Shown: piece by piece, positions 17,873-26,950 of the stretch
Position numbering within the stretch: the first letter of the stretch is position 1
Layout of the letters: each line of letters opens with the position of its first letter
Origin: Ignavibacteriales bacterium
GTDB lineage: Bacteria; Bacteroidota; Ignavibacteria; Ignavibacteriales; Ignavibacteriaceae
Assembly: GCA_016700155.1 (NCBI GenBank)
Contig: CP065001.1
Span: 3,720,001-3,784,000 of the forward strand
DNA length: 64,000 bases
Direction of reading: 5' to 3'
The notes under the pieces: generated by a model
The model's database searches: none
The model's input: only the letters and a program-made list of their open reading frames with translations
Told to the model about the DNA's origin: nothing
Program-made: the position numbers and the translations under genes

Positions 17873-18721
17873 TCAGAACAGAGTATAAACGATACCTATT
17901 TGTAATGCTTCTTTAAGCTGTGTTTTTCTTGATTGACTTATCTCGTGTACAACAACCACAGCAAAATTTACATTTATATACTCGTTAACTTTTGCTGTAA
18001 TAACATTGTCCCACCTGACATCCCAAACATCAAGTTTATCAAAACGAGTGAACAGCCTTAGAAAAGTAGCGTACTGCATGTTTTCCATAAAATCTATTTT
18101 TGAACCCGTAACGGATTCAAGACCAGTTTCAAATTTCAGCTTCTCGATTTCATTAGTTGTTTCAGGATCATCCGAATACAATGCCGCAAAGTCATTTGCA
18201 AATGTCTGTTGAATAGCTATACCCAGTCTTGATGAAAAGTTTGCATTGGGTTCATATAAGAAACCGAGTGCTTCGGTTACATACCCGGGATCAAACAAGT
18301 TTACAATCTGCACTGCAGGATCAACTTTGTAATCATAACCTTTGGTGATAGCCGTTCTTACTGTAACTGAAAAATACGGATCAACAGCCCAGCCAAAATG
18401 ACGTGATAGTACACTTTCAAAATAGATTTCATTGTCGGTCGTTCTGTAACCGGCATCTTCAATATTGGTTCTTCCAAATGATGCCTTTAAAAAGTTTTTC
18501 CATTTCCACGGCTGATTAAGATATGCAAGACCAAGATTAGTATAAGCGACAAATGCCAGCGCGTTGCTGCCTCCCTGTGTCCAGTTTTCAAAAGCGACCT
18601 GGCTTAAATTCAACCCTACCACACCGTAAGGGTTCCACCCTTCTACAAGGGTTGAATCGTGCGGCTGTGCAAAAAGATTCACTGAAATGAACATCAAAAT
18701 GACCAGTAATAACTTTTTCAT
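17873..18721 (-). CDS. DUF3078 outer-membrane protein
   Basis: The chosen ATG (18721) gives 282 residues with the signal peptide MKKLLLVILMFISVNLFAQ and has an AAAGGA ribosome site; the frame extends 32 codons further upstream but that would bury the signal. The mature start GLNLSQVAFENWTQGGSNAL is the hallmark of DUF3078 proteins of Bacteroidota, predicted outer-membrane barrels of unknown function. It ends QIGVIYTLF-like (ALQIGIVYTLF), a barrel terminus. It is convergent with the amidase gene and divergent from thioredoxin. Confidence 0.85.
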   Translation of the reverse strand: MKKLLLVILMFISVNLFAQPHDSTLVEGWNPYGVVGLNLSQVAFENWTQGGSNALAFVAYTNLGLAYLNQPWKWKNFLKASFGRTNIEDAGYRTTDNEIYFESVLSRHFGWAVDPYFSVTVRTAITKGYDYKVDPAVQIVNLFDPGYVTEALGFLYEPNANFSSRLGIAIQQTFANDFAALYSDDPETTNEIEKLKFETGLESVTGSKIDFMENMQYATFLRLFTRFDKLDVWDVRWDNVITAKVNEYINVNFAVVVVHEISQSRKTQLKEALQIGIVYTLF

Positions 18722-19032
18722 TTTATTCCTTTTTTTATTGTGATTATTAAAACAGTAAACTTTAAATATTAGTTTCAAATTTATGGACAGAGGATTTGAG
18801 CAGGTTTTATCAAACAATTGACATGAAAAAAACCGCTTTTCCCATTGAAACCCGGCTTAATCCTTTTACAAATTTAGAACTTGAACCGTCAAAAAAAAAC
18901 ATCGCTAAGTTATACTAAAGTATTTTTAAGTATGTTCAGTCGGATGAAGTATGCCGAAAATGGTTTCGTGGTACTTGAATCCTGTTCAGGAATTTATCAT
19001 CTCACATAGTGAAAATTTAATAAAGGATAAAA
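18722..19032. other. 311-bp divergent intergenic region
   Basis: It lies between the DUF3078 gene (minus) and thioredoxin (plus) and should hold both promoters. I see AT-rich DNA, a weak TCCTG/CAGGA hairpin at 18980-18991 and the AAAGGA ribosome site for thioredoxin near 19022. No gene or RNA was recognised. Confidence 0.4.
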
Positions 19033-19368
19033 ATGAAAAGTTACATCGAAGGAACTGATTCAAATTTTGAACAGGAAGTATTAAAGTCAGATATTCCCGT
19101 ACTTGTAGATTTTTGGGCTCCGTGGTGCGGACCTTGCAGAATAATAGCTCCCGTTGTTGAAGAAATTTCAAATGAGTACCAGGGAAAAATAAAAGTTGTA
19201 AAGATAAATACGGATGAAAACCAGGTTACCGCAATTCAATATGGAATAAGAAGCATACCAACATTAGGAATATTTAAGGACGGAAAAGTTGTAGATGCGG
19301 TTATCGGTGCGGTACCCAAAAAACATATCGTTGATAAGATTACACCTTATATCGTATCGGTTAACTAA
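19033..19368 (+). CDS. trxA: Thioredoxin
   Basis: The 111-residue protein has the thioredoxin active site WCGPC (C32, C35) in VDFWAPWCGPCRIIAP, and the cis-proline loop SIPTLGIF. It is the usual length for cytosolic thioredoxin, with no signal peptide. It reduces protein disulfides with electrons from thioredoxin reductase. A ribosome site AAAGGA lies about 7 bases upstream and a strong terminator follows, so it is probably transcribed alone. Confidence 0.96.
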   Translation: MKSYIEGTDSNFEQEVLKSDIPVLVDFWAPWCGPCRIIAPVVEEISNEYQGKIKVVKINTDENQVTAIQYGIRSIPTLGIFKDGKVVDAVIGAVPKKHIVDKITPYIVSVN

Positions 19369-19386
19369 AATAAATTAATTTACTTT

Positions 19387-19416
19387 AAACGCTGCCCTGT
19401 GCAGCGTTTTTTGTTT
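19387..19416 (+). terminator. Rho-independent terminator of thioredoxin
   Basis: A perfect 9-bp stem (AAACGCTGC / GCAGCGTTT), 5-base loop and following T-rich tract lie 18 bases after the trxA stop. Confidence 0.92.
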
Positions 19417-19424
19417 TAAATCAT

Positions 19425-19811
19425 TTATACTGAAGAATTATTCAGCTTACCGGATTTATAAAAAATTAATCCGGTTATACCGTGAATTAAAAGATAAAGA
19501 GGAACGATTGATGAAAGGATTATTAAACTTTCTGAATTGATACTGCTGGTATCAATCAGAAATTCGTTAATCAGAAAAAGAATAATAATAACAAACGATG
19601 TTGCAATTAAGGAATATTTCCCGATCTCGTAGGAGACACACCAGAATTTATCTTCCAGGCTGATTTCTATTTTTTCCAGAAGTAAAGGACGAAGAGCAAA
19701 AAGTGAAAGAAGAAAGATCAGGTTTGGATCAATAAAATAAATAAGCAGAATAATAATAACACCGGCAGCAATTTCAATTGAGTAAGCTGTGAACATATTT
19801 TTGTATCTCAT
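19425..19811 (-). CDS. Small integral membrane protein, unknown function
   Basis: The 128-residue protein begins MRYKNMFTAYSIEIAAGV; GAGGTGG lies a few bases before this ATG, which favours it over an ATG 18 bases upstream. Four hydrophobic segments are visible (about IAAGVIIILLIYFI, LIFLLSLFALRPLL, LIATSFVIIILFLI, LIILSSIVPLYLLI), so it is probably a four-helix membrane protein. No family is recognised. It is convergent with thioredoxin. Confidence 0.65.
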   Translation of the reverse strand: MRYKNMFTAYSIEIAAGVIIILLIYFIDPNLIFLLSLFALRPLLLEKIEISLEDKFWCVSYEIGKYSLIATSFVIIILFLINEFLIDTSSINSESLIILSSIVPLYLLIHGITGLIFYKSGKLNNSSV

Positions 19812-19901
19812 ATCCACCTCAGTGATCATGCTTTTATCTGCCGATAACTTACTTTATAATTTATTACATTTCAATTTATTTACAGATTTTTCGATTGCTG
19901 T

Positions 19902-19930
19902 TTAACAAGTATGAATAAATATGTTATAAT
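19902..19930 (+). promoter_or_regulatory. Candidate sigma-70-like promoter of the antiporter gene
   Basis: TTAACA and TATAAT are separated by exactly 17 bases, ending 87 bases before the antiporter start. The match is good, but AT-rich DNA makes chance matches likely, and relatives of this group can use a different -7/-33 consensus. Confidence 0.35.
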
Positions 19931-20017
19931 ACATCAGATCGGCCGGAAGAAAGCAATACATTTCTTTTTCATATATTAAACAAGGATTTTAAATCAACCC
20001 ACACTGAATTTTAGAAT

Positions 20018-21982
20018 ATGCACGAATACGGAATAATTAAGGATATAGTTATAATTCTGCTGGTATCGATACCAATTATTTTCCTTTTTAAAAAACTAAG
20101 TATACCTGGAATAGTTGGTTTTCTTATAGCGGGTGTAATTATAGGTCCGTATGGTTTCCGGTTAATTTCTGAAGTAGAACAGATCAACATCATGGCAGAA
20201 GTAGGTGTTATTCTTCTTCTCTTCACAATCGGGCTGGAAGTTTCATTCGGTAAGCTTATAAAAATGAGGAGGATGCTGCTGCTTGCCGGAGGATTGCAAC
20301 TGATCATTACAATAACTATTTCCGCTTTACTTCTTTATGTGATAGGTTTACCGCTGCCCAATTCAATTTTTGGGGGAATGATAGTAAGCCTTTCAAGCAC
20401 AGCTATAGTATTAAAACTACTAACTGACAGAGGTGAACTTGAAGCCCCTCATGGAAGACTGGCATTAAGCATTTTGATTTTCCAGGATCTTGCCGTCGTA
20501 CCTATGTTTATTTTATTACCGATACTCGGCGGAAAACTTAACACTTCATTTATTGAAATAGTTCTTCAGCTTGTTTATGCTTTTACTGCTGTTGCTGTTA
20601 TACTTATACTTGCAAAATTCCTGATGCCGAAAATACTATTTCATCTTGCAAGGCTCCGGATACGCGAAGCTTTTACAATTGGTACAATACTGCTGCTGCT
20701 CGGTACAGCATATCTTACTTACTCGTTCGGATTATCATTTGCGTTAGGTGCTTTTATTGCAGGAATAATTCTTTCGGAATCAGAATTCAGTCCGCAGGTC
20801 GTTGCTGATATTGTTCCATTTAAAGATGTATTTAACAGTATCTTTTTCGTATCAGTCGGACTATTGTTAAATATCAACTTTGTCATTCTCAATCCTTTAA
20901 CCTTTTCTGTCACTGTTATTGGTGTGATCATATTGAAAGCAGCGATAATAATTATTATCGTTAAATCAATTAAGTATCCGCTTAGAGTGGGAGTTTTAAC
21001 TGCAATATCACTTGCGCAGATCGGCGAATTCTCATTCGTTATTGCACAAGCAGGTATGAAGTATGACCTTCTCACAGGAGATTTATTTAATGCGTTTATT
21101 GCAGCTTCAATCTTTACGATGATGCTGACACCATTACTAATAACTCTTGCGCCGGGACTTGCATTAAAATCAAGTTCACTTGAACCTGTAAAAAAAGGAA
21201 AGACTGATGATACTCTAAAAGATCATGTGATAATTGTTGGCTTTGGCTTAAATGGAAAAAATCTTGCAAGAGTTTTAAAAGAAGCAGGAATAAAATACGT
21301 AGTAGTTGAACTCAACCCGGAAACAGTTAAAAAAGAAAAAGCCGGTGGGGAGAATATTATTTACGGAGATATTAATAAAGAGGAAATTCTTCATCACGCG
21401 CATATCAGGGAAGCGAAGATAATTGTGTATGCTATTTCTGATCCTGTTTCTTCCAGGCGGGGATTGCAGGCTGCCAAAAAAATTAATTCATCCATCTATG
21501 CAATCGTAAGAACAAGGTACACAAATGAAATAGAAGAATTAATGAATCTCGGCGCGGATGAAGTTATCCCTGAGGAATTTGAAACTTCACTACAAATTTT
21601 CAGTAAAGTACTTGAACGATATCACATCCCCCTTAATGTTATAATGAAACAGGTAGCAATATTGCGAGGTGAATCTTATATGTTGCTGAGGAAAGAAGAA
21701 GCGGGCATTGGATCATTTGTTCATCTTGGAGAAATACTTGCTGCAGGATTAACTGAAACTTTTTATGTGGATGAGAAAAACCCTCATCTTGGTAAAGCGT
21801 TGACGGAAATAAATCTTAGGGCACAAACTGACGCTACAATTATTGCAATCGTTCGCGGATCAAAAACAATCTCAAGTCCATCCGGAAAGGAAACATTACA
21901 AAGCGCAGATACGCTTGTTATTACCGGCTCACATCAGGCTGTTGATAAAGCTATAGAGCTATTAAGTCTCGGAAATAGTTAG
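20018..21982 (+). CDS. CPA2-family cation:proton antiporter with TrkA-N/TrkA-C domains (Kef/RosB type)
   Basis: The 654-residue protein has about 12 membrane helices in its first 390 residues (starting IIKDIVIILLVSIPIIFLFK; family motifs GFLIAGVIIGPYG and GLEVSFGKL, and FALGAFIAGIILSESEF). A cytosolic RCK/TrkA-N nucleotide-binding domain begins near residue 405 (HVIIVGFGLNGKNLARVL, G-x-G-x-x-G) and a TrkA-C domain lies near 560-650. These proteins exchange K+ or Na+ for protons and are gated by NAD(H) or nucleotides. It appears to be a single-gene unit, flanked by divergent and convergent neighbours. Confidence 0.92.
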   Translation: MHEYGIIKDIVIILLVSIPIIFLFKKLSIPGIVGFLIAGVIIGPYGFRLISEVEQINIMAEVGVILLLFTIGLEVSFGKLIKMRRMLLLAGGLQLIITITISALLLYVIGLPLPNSIFGGMIVSLSSTAIVLKLLTDRGELEAPHGRLALSILIFQDLAVVPMFILLPILGGKLNTSFIEIVLQLVYAFTAVAVILILAKFLMPKILFHLARLRIREAFTIGTILLLLGTAYLTYSFGLSFALGAFIAGIILSESEFSPQVVADIVPFKDVFNSIFFVSVGLLLNINFVILNPLTFSVTVIGVIILKAAIIIIIVKSIKYPLRVGVLTAISLAQIGEFSFVIAQAGMKYDLLTGDLFNAFIAASIFTMMLTPLLITLAPGLALKSSSLEPVKKGKTDDTLKDHVIIVGFGLNGKNLARVLKEAGIKYVVVELNPETVKKEKAGGENIIYGDINKEEILHHAHIREAKIIVYAISDPVSSRRGLQAAKKINSSIYAIVRTRYTNEIEELMNLGADEVIPEEFETSLQIFSKVLERYHIPLNVIMKQVAILRGESYMLLRKEEAGIGSFVHLGEILAAGLTETFYVDEKNPHLGKALTEINLRAQTDATIIAIVRGSKTISSPSGKETLQSADTLVITGSHQAVDKAIELLSLGNS

Positions 21983-22071
21983 TACTAAAACCAGCAATCC
22001 TTCTTAGCCCAGGCAAAAACAAGAAATTGATACTTCCTTACTTTGGTTACTATCTGACGAGCGAAAAAAAT

Positions 22072-22740
22072 TTATATGAATGTAACTATTTCGGAGATCG
22101 CTTTTCTTTTTATATCGGGAACTTTAACCCCGGCTGCGGGATATCCGGTTACAAGAAGAAGAAAAGGTTTTTCATTTGACGGTCTGTTCAGAATTTTATT
22201 CAGAAAGTTCATTGGACTTGGAGTGTGTGTAAGTGTAGCAAGTCCGCACTGGTGAAGCGCAGTTATTAATATTCCTGTAGCAATTCCAGTTGACTCAACT
22301 GCATAATATTGTTTCACCTTTCTTCCATCTTCAGACACTTCGATGTTCTTATAAAAAATTGCTATAAGAAACGGCGCTGTTTCCAGGAAAGGTTTATTTT
22401 CATCAGTACCGAGAGGAGCCAGTGCTTCAAGCCATTCCCTAGGCGCGCGGGAGGCATAGAACTCTTTTTCTTCCGCTTCAGCTCCCTCTCTTATTTCTTT
22501 TTTAACCTGCTTATCTGAAACAACAACAAAATGCCATGGCTGCATATTAGCCCCGCTTGGTGAAGTACCCGCAGCTTTAATACAATTAATAATAATTTCT
22601 TTACTTACTGATTTATCTGAAAACTCACGTATGGTTCTTCTTTTATCCACTAACTCAAAAAAAGCCTCCGAGCGTTGTAACATTACCTCTTCACTGAAAG
22701 ATTGAAAGTTGTCAAGTTTTTTGAATTCAGCTTGTTTCAT
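22072..22740 (-). CDS. Nitroreductase-family FMN-dependent oxidoreductase
   Basis: The 222-residue protein has the nitroreductase opening RRTIREFSDKSV and the FMN-site segment SPSGANMQPWHFVVVSD, followed by LITALHQCGLATLTHTPSPM near the C-terminal half. The central insertion (VESTGIATGILITAL) resembles the BluB/iodotyrosine deiodinase-like subgroup. It uses FMN and NAD(P)H; the substrate is unknown. It is cytoplasmic, transcribed alone on the minus strand. Confidence 0.88.
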   Translation of the reverse strand: MKQAEFKKLDNFQSFSEEVMLQRSEAFFELVDKRRTIREFSDKSVSKEIIINCIKAAGTSPSGANMQPWHFVVVSDKQVKKEIREGAEAEEKEFYASRAPREWLEALAPLGTDENKPFLETAPFLIAIFYKNIEVSEDGRKVKQYYAVESTGIATGILITALHQCGLATLTHTPSPMNFLNKILNRPSNEKPFLLLVTGYPAAGVKVPDIKRKAISEIVTFI

Positions 22741-22964
22741 TTGTTAATTCCTTGTAATGAATTTCAACAAAAAGTTCAATTTGATTTTTTTTGACAGAAT
22801 AAATACCGTTCAAATAATCATCGTACCGTATATAAAAGAAACATCGACAGGCAGATATATATTTATTTTATTTGTACCGGTCAAAATATTTAACAGAGAG
22901 TAAATAACTAACTAATAGTAACCTTTTTTTTATTAGAAAGTCTAATGAGAAAAACGGAGAACAG

Positions 22965-23903
22965 ATGAAAAATTTAAATAGTACTTTCAGATTATTTTTT
23001 GCGATAACATTCCTTTTAACCTCAACATTATTCAGTGCCTGCAGAATTGAAAACAGTTATGCCGGTGACGATAATTTAAGAGTGCTTCACGAAAAAACAT
23101 TTCCTATTTCAGCCGGTAAAGATCTGAAACTTGAAGCTGCTTCAGGCGATGTAATGATCCTGACCTGGGATAAAAATGAAGTTTATGTAAAAGTGCTTGG
23201 CAATGATAAGGCTGAAGAAAAAATTGATTTCAGGTTTATCGGAAACAGTGATGAAGTTGAAATCATTGCCAAGAAAGAAGGTTCGGTGTTCAACTGGTTT
23301 TCAAGCGGTATAAAACTAAAGTTTGAAATAAAAGTACCCGCAAGTTTTAACACAAAAGTTTCTACCGCGGGTGGCGATATAAGATTAGCTGATGTAAAAG
23401 GTGAAAATAATTTAAAAACTTCCGGCGGCGATGTTTGGGTAAAAAACACTAACGGAAATTTAAATCTCTCAACGTCAGGTGGTGATATAAATCTTGATAA
23501 CAACTCCGGCGAAATGAGTGTTTCAACCTCCGGCGGTGATATTATGTGCAAAGATTTTTCCGGTAGCCTGAATGCTTCGACTTCGGGCGGCGACATCAAA
23601 CTATTTTCAGGTAATGCTAAAGTTTCAGCATCAACATCAGGCGGCGATATAGCTTTTGAATATAACGGCAAAAACAATGGTATCGAATTGACAACATCGG
23701 GCGGTGATATAACTTTGAAAGTCCCCTCTGATTTTAGTGCCGCAGCAAGGTTATACACTTCAGGCGGAGACATAGAGTGCAACCTTACAACCAACAATGT
23801 TAAAAAGATAAGTTCAACAAAGTTTGAAGCAGACATAAACAACGGCGGCAGTCCGTTAGTTTGCAAAACATCAGGCGGCGATATAGTCGTGTCAAAAAAA
23901 TAA
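22965..23903 (+). CDS. DUF4097 (GGDI-repeat) beta-solenoid lipoprotein
   Basis: The 312-residue protein has a signal with a probable lipidation Cys at 26 (TLFSAC). After an N-terminal beta domain, nine repeats of the motif [ST]SGGD[IV] occur every 18-26 residues (STAGGDIRL, KTSGGDVWV, STSGGDINL, STSGGDIMC, STSGGDIKL, STSGGDIAF, TTSGGDITL, YTSGGDIEC, KTSGGDIVV). This is the DUF4097 family beta-strand repeat, predicted to form a solenoid. Function is unknown; a surface or periplasmic scaffold is the usual guess. GGAG precedes the start and a hairpin terminator follows. Confidence 0.85.
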   Translation: MKNLNSTFRLFFAITFLLTSTLFSACRIENSYAGDDNLRVLHEKTFPISAGKDLKLEAASGDVMILTWDKNEVYVKVLGNDKAEEKIDFRFIGNSDEVEIIAKKEGSVFNWFSSGIKLKFEIKVPASFNTKVSTAGGDIRLADVKGENNLKTSGGDVWVKNTNGNLNLSTSGGDINLDNNSGEMSVSTSGGDIMCKDFSGSLNASTSGGDIKLFSGNAKVSASTSGGDIAFEYNGKNNGIELTTSGGDITLKVPSDFSAAARLYTSGGDIECNLTTNNVKKISSTKFEADINNGGSPLVCKTSGGDIVVSKK

Positions 23904-23932
23904 AAGTTTGAGAATCGCATCTCATCTCCAAG

Positions 23933-23979
23933 GCGCATTCAAATGAACCGAAAGGTTTGTGCGAGTGCGCTTTTATTTT
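23933..23979 (+). terminator. Terminator of the DUF4097 gene
   Basis: GCGCATTC pairs with GAGTGCGC (one G-T pair) around a 22-base inner region that itself contains an AACC-GAAA-GGTT mini-hairpin; a T-rich tract TTTTATTTTT follows immediately. Confidence 0.75.
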
Positions 23980-24057
23980 TGTAATAACCCCTTCTTTAAA
24001 CAAACCTTGTATTATTAAACCTACTTCAATAGTTTTGTTCGGAAACAAATTCTGATT

Positions 24058-24516
24058 ATGAAGAAAAAACTTTTATATCATTTTATTGATGATGATGACC
24101 TGCTGAGAATTACAAAAGCAGTAAGGAATGTTGAAAGTACGACACAAGGTGAAATCTGTGTCAGTATAAAAGAACAGAGGTCATTCTTTGAAAAGAAGAA
24201 GACCATTAAACAGCTTGCTGATAGTGAATTCTTTAAACAGGGTGTTAACAAAACAAAGTTCGGAACAGGAATTCTGATCTTTCTGATTTTGAAAGAAAGA
24301 CAGTTTTACATTCTTGGCGACAAAGGCATAAATGAAAAAGTAACTCCCGAAACCTGGGATTCAATAAAAAATAAAATGCAGGAATATTTTAACATAGGTG
24401 AATTCGGTAAAGGAATAAAAACTGCTGTTGAAATGGCTGGCGAGATTCTGACTGCCCATTTCCCGATTAAACCGGACGATAAAAATGAACTAAGCGATAC
24501 AGTTAAAATAAGTTGA
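24058..24516 (+). CDS. TPM-domain protein, membrane-less
   Basis: The 152-residue protein has the TPM domain pattern: FIDDDDLLRITKAVRNVEST, TQGEICVSI near the start, then TGILIFLILKERQFYILGDK (the conserved strand-turn-helix of the domain) and a helical end. TPM proteins of Bacteroidota are often linked to respiratory complex or stress. No signal peptide or clear transmembrane segment is visible. It is followed 55 bases later by the beta-helix gene. Confidence 0.8.
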   Translation: MKKKLLYHFIDDDDLLRITKAVRNVESTTQGEICVSIKEQRSFFEKKKTIKQLADSEFFKQGVNKTKFGTGILIFLILKERQFYILGDKGINEKVTPETWDSIKNKMQEYFNIGEFGKGIKTAVEMAGEILTAHFPIKPDDKNELSDTVKIS

Positions 24517-24571
24517 AAAATAATTTTTATAAAATCTTTTACTCCATATAAAAAAATTTGATGAGGCTATA

Positions 24572-26416
24572 ATGAAAAAATTACTTCTACTTTTTTGTTT
24601 TATCTATTCAGTTTCAGTTTATGCGCAGTATACTACTCCCAACACCGGTGTAAACTGGAACCTTGCTGATCTTGTAACCAACTCGGGTGGAGTTGTGACC
24701 GGTACATTTCCAAACTACCTGATAATAAATAAGATTAATGTTTCGGCTAGTGACAGGATTTATATTCTTCCAGGAAGTGTAGTGACATTTACAGGCTCAA
24801 CCTCGGGGTTTGATGTATCCGGAAAATTTTTTGCTGTGGGTACTTCAACCGATTCAATTATTTTTACATCAACATCTAATGACTCAACCGGTAATGCATA
24901 TAACGGTTTTTATTTTCTTGATGCCTCGGTTGATACTGCCTGCATAATAAGCTATGCAAGAATTGAGTATGCATATTATGGATTCAGATGCCTCGGCGCT
25001 TCACCAACTTTGAGTCATTCATATCTCTGGAAAAACAGGAGAGGTGCAAATCTTTCAAGTGATTCACATCCGGTAATTTCCAATAATAAAATTGAGAGAA
25101 GTTATGAGTATGGAATTACAATGACTTTGGGATGTTCACCATTGATTGAAAATAATATTATCGCGTTTAACAATACGGAGAATACCTCTGCTAAAAATCA
25201 GATCAGCATTGGACTTCAGGGAAATAACTCCCCCATCATACGCAACAATATTATTTATGGCGGAACAAGTATCGTTACTGGTGGAATAAGTGTTTGGGTC
25301 AGCGGAGCTTCCGCTTTTTCAAACGCAGTAATTGAAGGCAATGAAATTTATAATAATAGTTTTGGAATGACTCTATTAAGTTCTTCAAACGGAATTATTA
25401 ATGCACAGGTAAGAAATAATAAAATTTATAACAACAAACTTAATCCGAATGCACAGGTTTCGGGAAGCGGAATTAATGTTAACGGTTCACCCTTTAATAC
25501 ACCTGTTATAACAGGTAATGAAATATTTAATAACTGGTGGGGAATTACTATTCAAAACGGAACTACAGTTCAGGCGGGACCACAGCCGAATATTGGTAAT
25601 TTAGAAAATGCTGACACAACTGATGACGGACAAAATATTCTCTATGATAACATTCAGGGAACAACCGTGTATGATCTGTACAATAACTGCACTAATGATA
25701 TTATGGCTCAGAACAATGATTGGAGAGTATATGACTCTCTTTCAATTGAGCAGCATGTATTTCACAAGGCAGATAATTCACTTCACGGCACCGTAAAATT
25801 TATACCTTTCTCCCAGTTCCTTCCTGTTGAACTCGTTTCTTTCTCAGCAACAGTGAATAATAATTCCGTGATATTAAAGTGGCAGACAGCAAGCGAAATA
25901 AACAACCGGGGATTTGGTATAGAAAGGCGTCAAACGTCAGATGTGAAAAGCCAGATGAGTTGGGAATCTATAGGATTTATCACCGGAAAAGGAAGTACAT
26001 CTGAAATAAATAACTATTCATTTACCGATAATAGTGTAGTCGCCGGGAAATATTCTTACTGGTTAAAACAGTTTGATTTAGATGGGTCATTTACTTACTC
26101 CAATGTGGTTGAAGTTGATATTAATCCGGTCACTGATTTTGTTTTATACCAGAATTATCCCAACCCGTTTAATCCATCAACAAAAATAAAATTCATATTA
26201 CCAAATGTAGAGACGCATCGCGATGCGTCTCTACTAAAGACGCTTAAAGTGTACGATGTACTTGGCAACGAAGTAGCAACTTTAGTAAATGATAATATGA
26301 ATGCCGGAAGCTACGAGATTGATTTTGATGCTTCCAGCCTTTCTGCCGGAGTTTATTTCTATCGGCTTACTGCAGGTTCATTTATCCAAACGAACAAAAT
26401 GCTATTGTTGAAATAA
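24572..26416 (+). CDS. T9SS-sorted secreted protein with right-handed beta-helix
   Basis: The 614-residue protein has a signal peptide (MKKLLLLFCFIYSVSVYAQ). Residues about 130-370 show repeated Asn-rich turns of a parallel beta-helix (PVISNNKIERS, PLIENNIIAFN, PIIRNNIIYGG, VRNNKIYNNK, VITGNEIFNNW), as in pectate-lyase-like or NosD-like folds. An Ig/FN3-like segment (SVILKWQTASEINNRGFGIER) precedes a T9SS type A sorting domain with NYPNPFNPSTKI. The sorting domain contains a perfect 28-bp palindrome (26207-26234) translated in frame, which separates FILPN from LKTLKVYDVLG by about 10 residues. The role is unknown; carbohydrate binding or cleavage is possible but no active site could be assigned. 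Confidence 0.88.
   Translation: MKKLLLLFCFIYSVSVYAQYTTPNTGVNWNLADLVTNSGGVVTGTFPNYLIINKINVSASDRIYILPGSVVTFTGSTSGFDVSGKFFAVGTSTDSIIFTSTSNDSTGNAYNGFYFLDASVDTACIISYARIEYAYYGFRCLGASPTLSHSYLWKNRRGANLSSDSHPVISNNKIERSYEYGITMTLGCSPLIENNIIAFNNTENTSAKNQISIGLQGNNSPIIRNNIIYGGTSIVTGGISVWVSGASAFSNAVIEGNEIYNNSFGMTLLSSSNGIINAQVRNNKIYNNKLNPNAQVSGSGINVNGSPFNTPVITGNEIFNNWWGITIQNGTTVQAGPQPNIGNLENADTTDDGQNILYDNIQGTTVYDLYNNCTNDIMAQNNDWRVYDSLSIEQHVFHKADNSLHGTVKFIPFSQFLPVELVSFSATVNNNSVILKWQTASEINNRGFGIERRQTSDVKSQMSWESIGFITGKGSTSEINNYSFTDNSVVAGKYSYWLKQFDLDGSFTYSNVVEVDINPVTDFVLYQNYPNPFNPSTKIKFILPNVETHRDASLLKTLKVYDVLGNEVATLVNDNMNAGSYEIDFDASSLSAGVYFYRLTAGSFIQTNKMLLLK
26207..26234. repeat. 28-bp perfect palindrome inside a coding region
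   Basis: The left half is GTAGAGACGCATCG and the right half is its exact reverse complement, CGATGCGTCTCTAC. It is translated as part of the linker VETHRDASLL in the T9SS sorting domain, where other sorting domains in this window have no such segment. It looks like a small dispersed palindromic element inserted without breaking the frame. Confidence 0.85.
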
Positions 26417-26486
26417 AAGATTGGTTAGACAATAATTGATTTAATTATTACCTTGTAACAAATGTAAAATCAATTCTGAGGTGAGT

Positions 26487-26888
26487 ATGAAGAAATTAAT
26501 AAGCATGTCTCTCATGTTTTTAATGATTCTGACTTTCTCATTCAACTGTTCAGAATCTGAGATCAGTCCTTCTGAAAATATCGTTCCGCCTGTAACGGAT
26601 GAGGCATTTGTTTTTGATCCTGCTGTAGGCGAGAAGTGGATGCCTGGAGGTCAGTATAAAATAAAATGGAGTTACCCGGGCAGTGTCGAAGAAGTGAATA
26701 TCATCCTCCTTAAGAAAAAACAATACAACAAACTTGAAATACAAATGAACGCCGTTAACAGCGGTATTTTCACCTGGAATATTCCTGAGAATATTACTCA
26801 GTCAGTTTCTTACCAGATCAAAATTGAAAACAGTGCTGACCCCAGGTATTTCTTTTACAGTAATGTTTTTGAGATTTCAAGTAATTGA
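26487..26888 (+). CDS. Small lipoprotein with a Ser/Thr-rich GPI-anchor (Kre9/Knh1-like) domain
   Basis: The 133-residue protein begins MKKLISMSLMFLMILTFSFN followed by Cys, a likely lipoprotein signal. The chosen ATG has GAGGTG just before it; an in-frame GTG 6 bases upstream is less likely. The mature part has the pattern GEKWMPGGQYKIKWSYPGSV and later FTWNIPENITQ and YQIKIENS, typical of the Ser_Thr_GPI / Kre9-like beta-sandwich domain found in secreted and surface proteins. No catalytic function is expected. It is followed by a bidirectional terminator. Confidence 0.72.
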   Translation: MKKLISMSLMFLMILTFSFNCSESEISPSENIVPPVTDEAFVFDPAVGEKWMPGGQYKIKWSYPGSVEEVNIILLKKKQYNKLEIQMNAVNSGIFTWNIPENITQSVSYQIKIENSADPRYFFYSNVFEISSN

Positions 26889-26910
26889 GGATAGACTTAA
26901 TTGAAAAACA

Positions 26911-26936
26911 AAACCCGCTGACGAGAGTGGGTTTTT
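26911..26936. terminator. Bidirectional terminator between convergent lipoprotein genes
   Basis: AAACCCGCT pairs with AGTGGGTTT (one G-T pair) around a 6-base loop, with T tracts on both 3' sides. It sits between the stops at 26888 (plus) and 26951 (minus). Confidence 0.8.
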
Positions 26937-26950
26937 CATTTTTATCCCTT

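Noticed and set aside
23183..23938. Long minus-strand frame with repeated SPPDV motif
   Set aside because: It is the antisense of the GGDI repeats of the DUF4097 gene; the repeat causes open frames on both strands. The sense frame has a signal, ribosome site and terminator.
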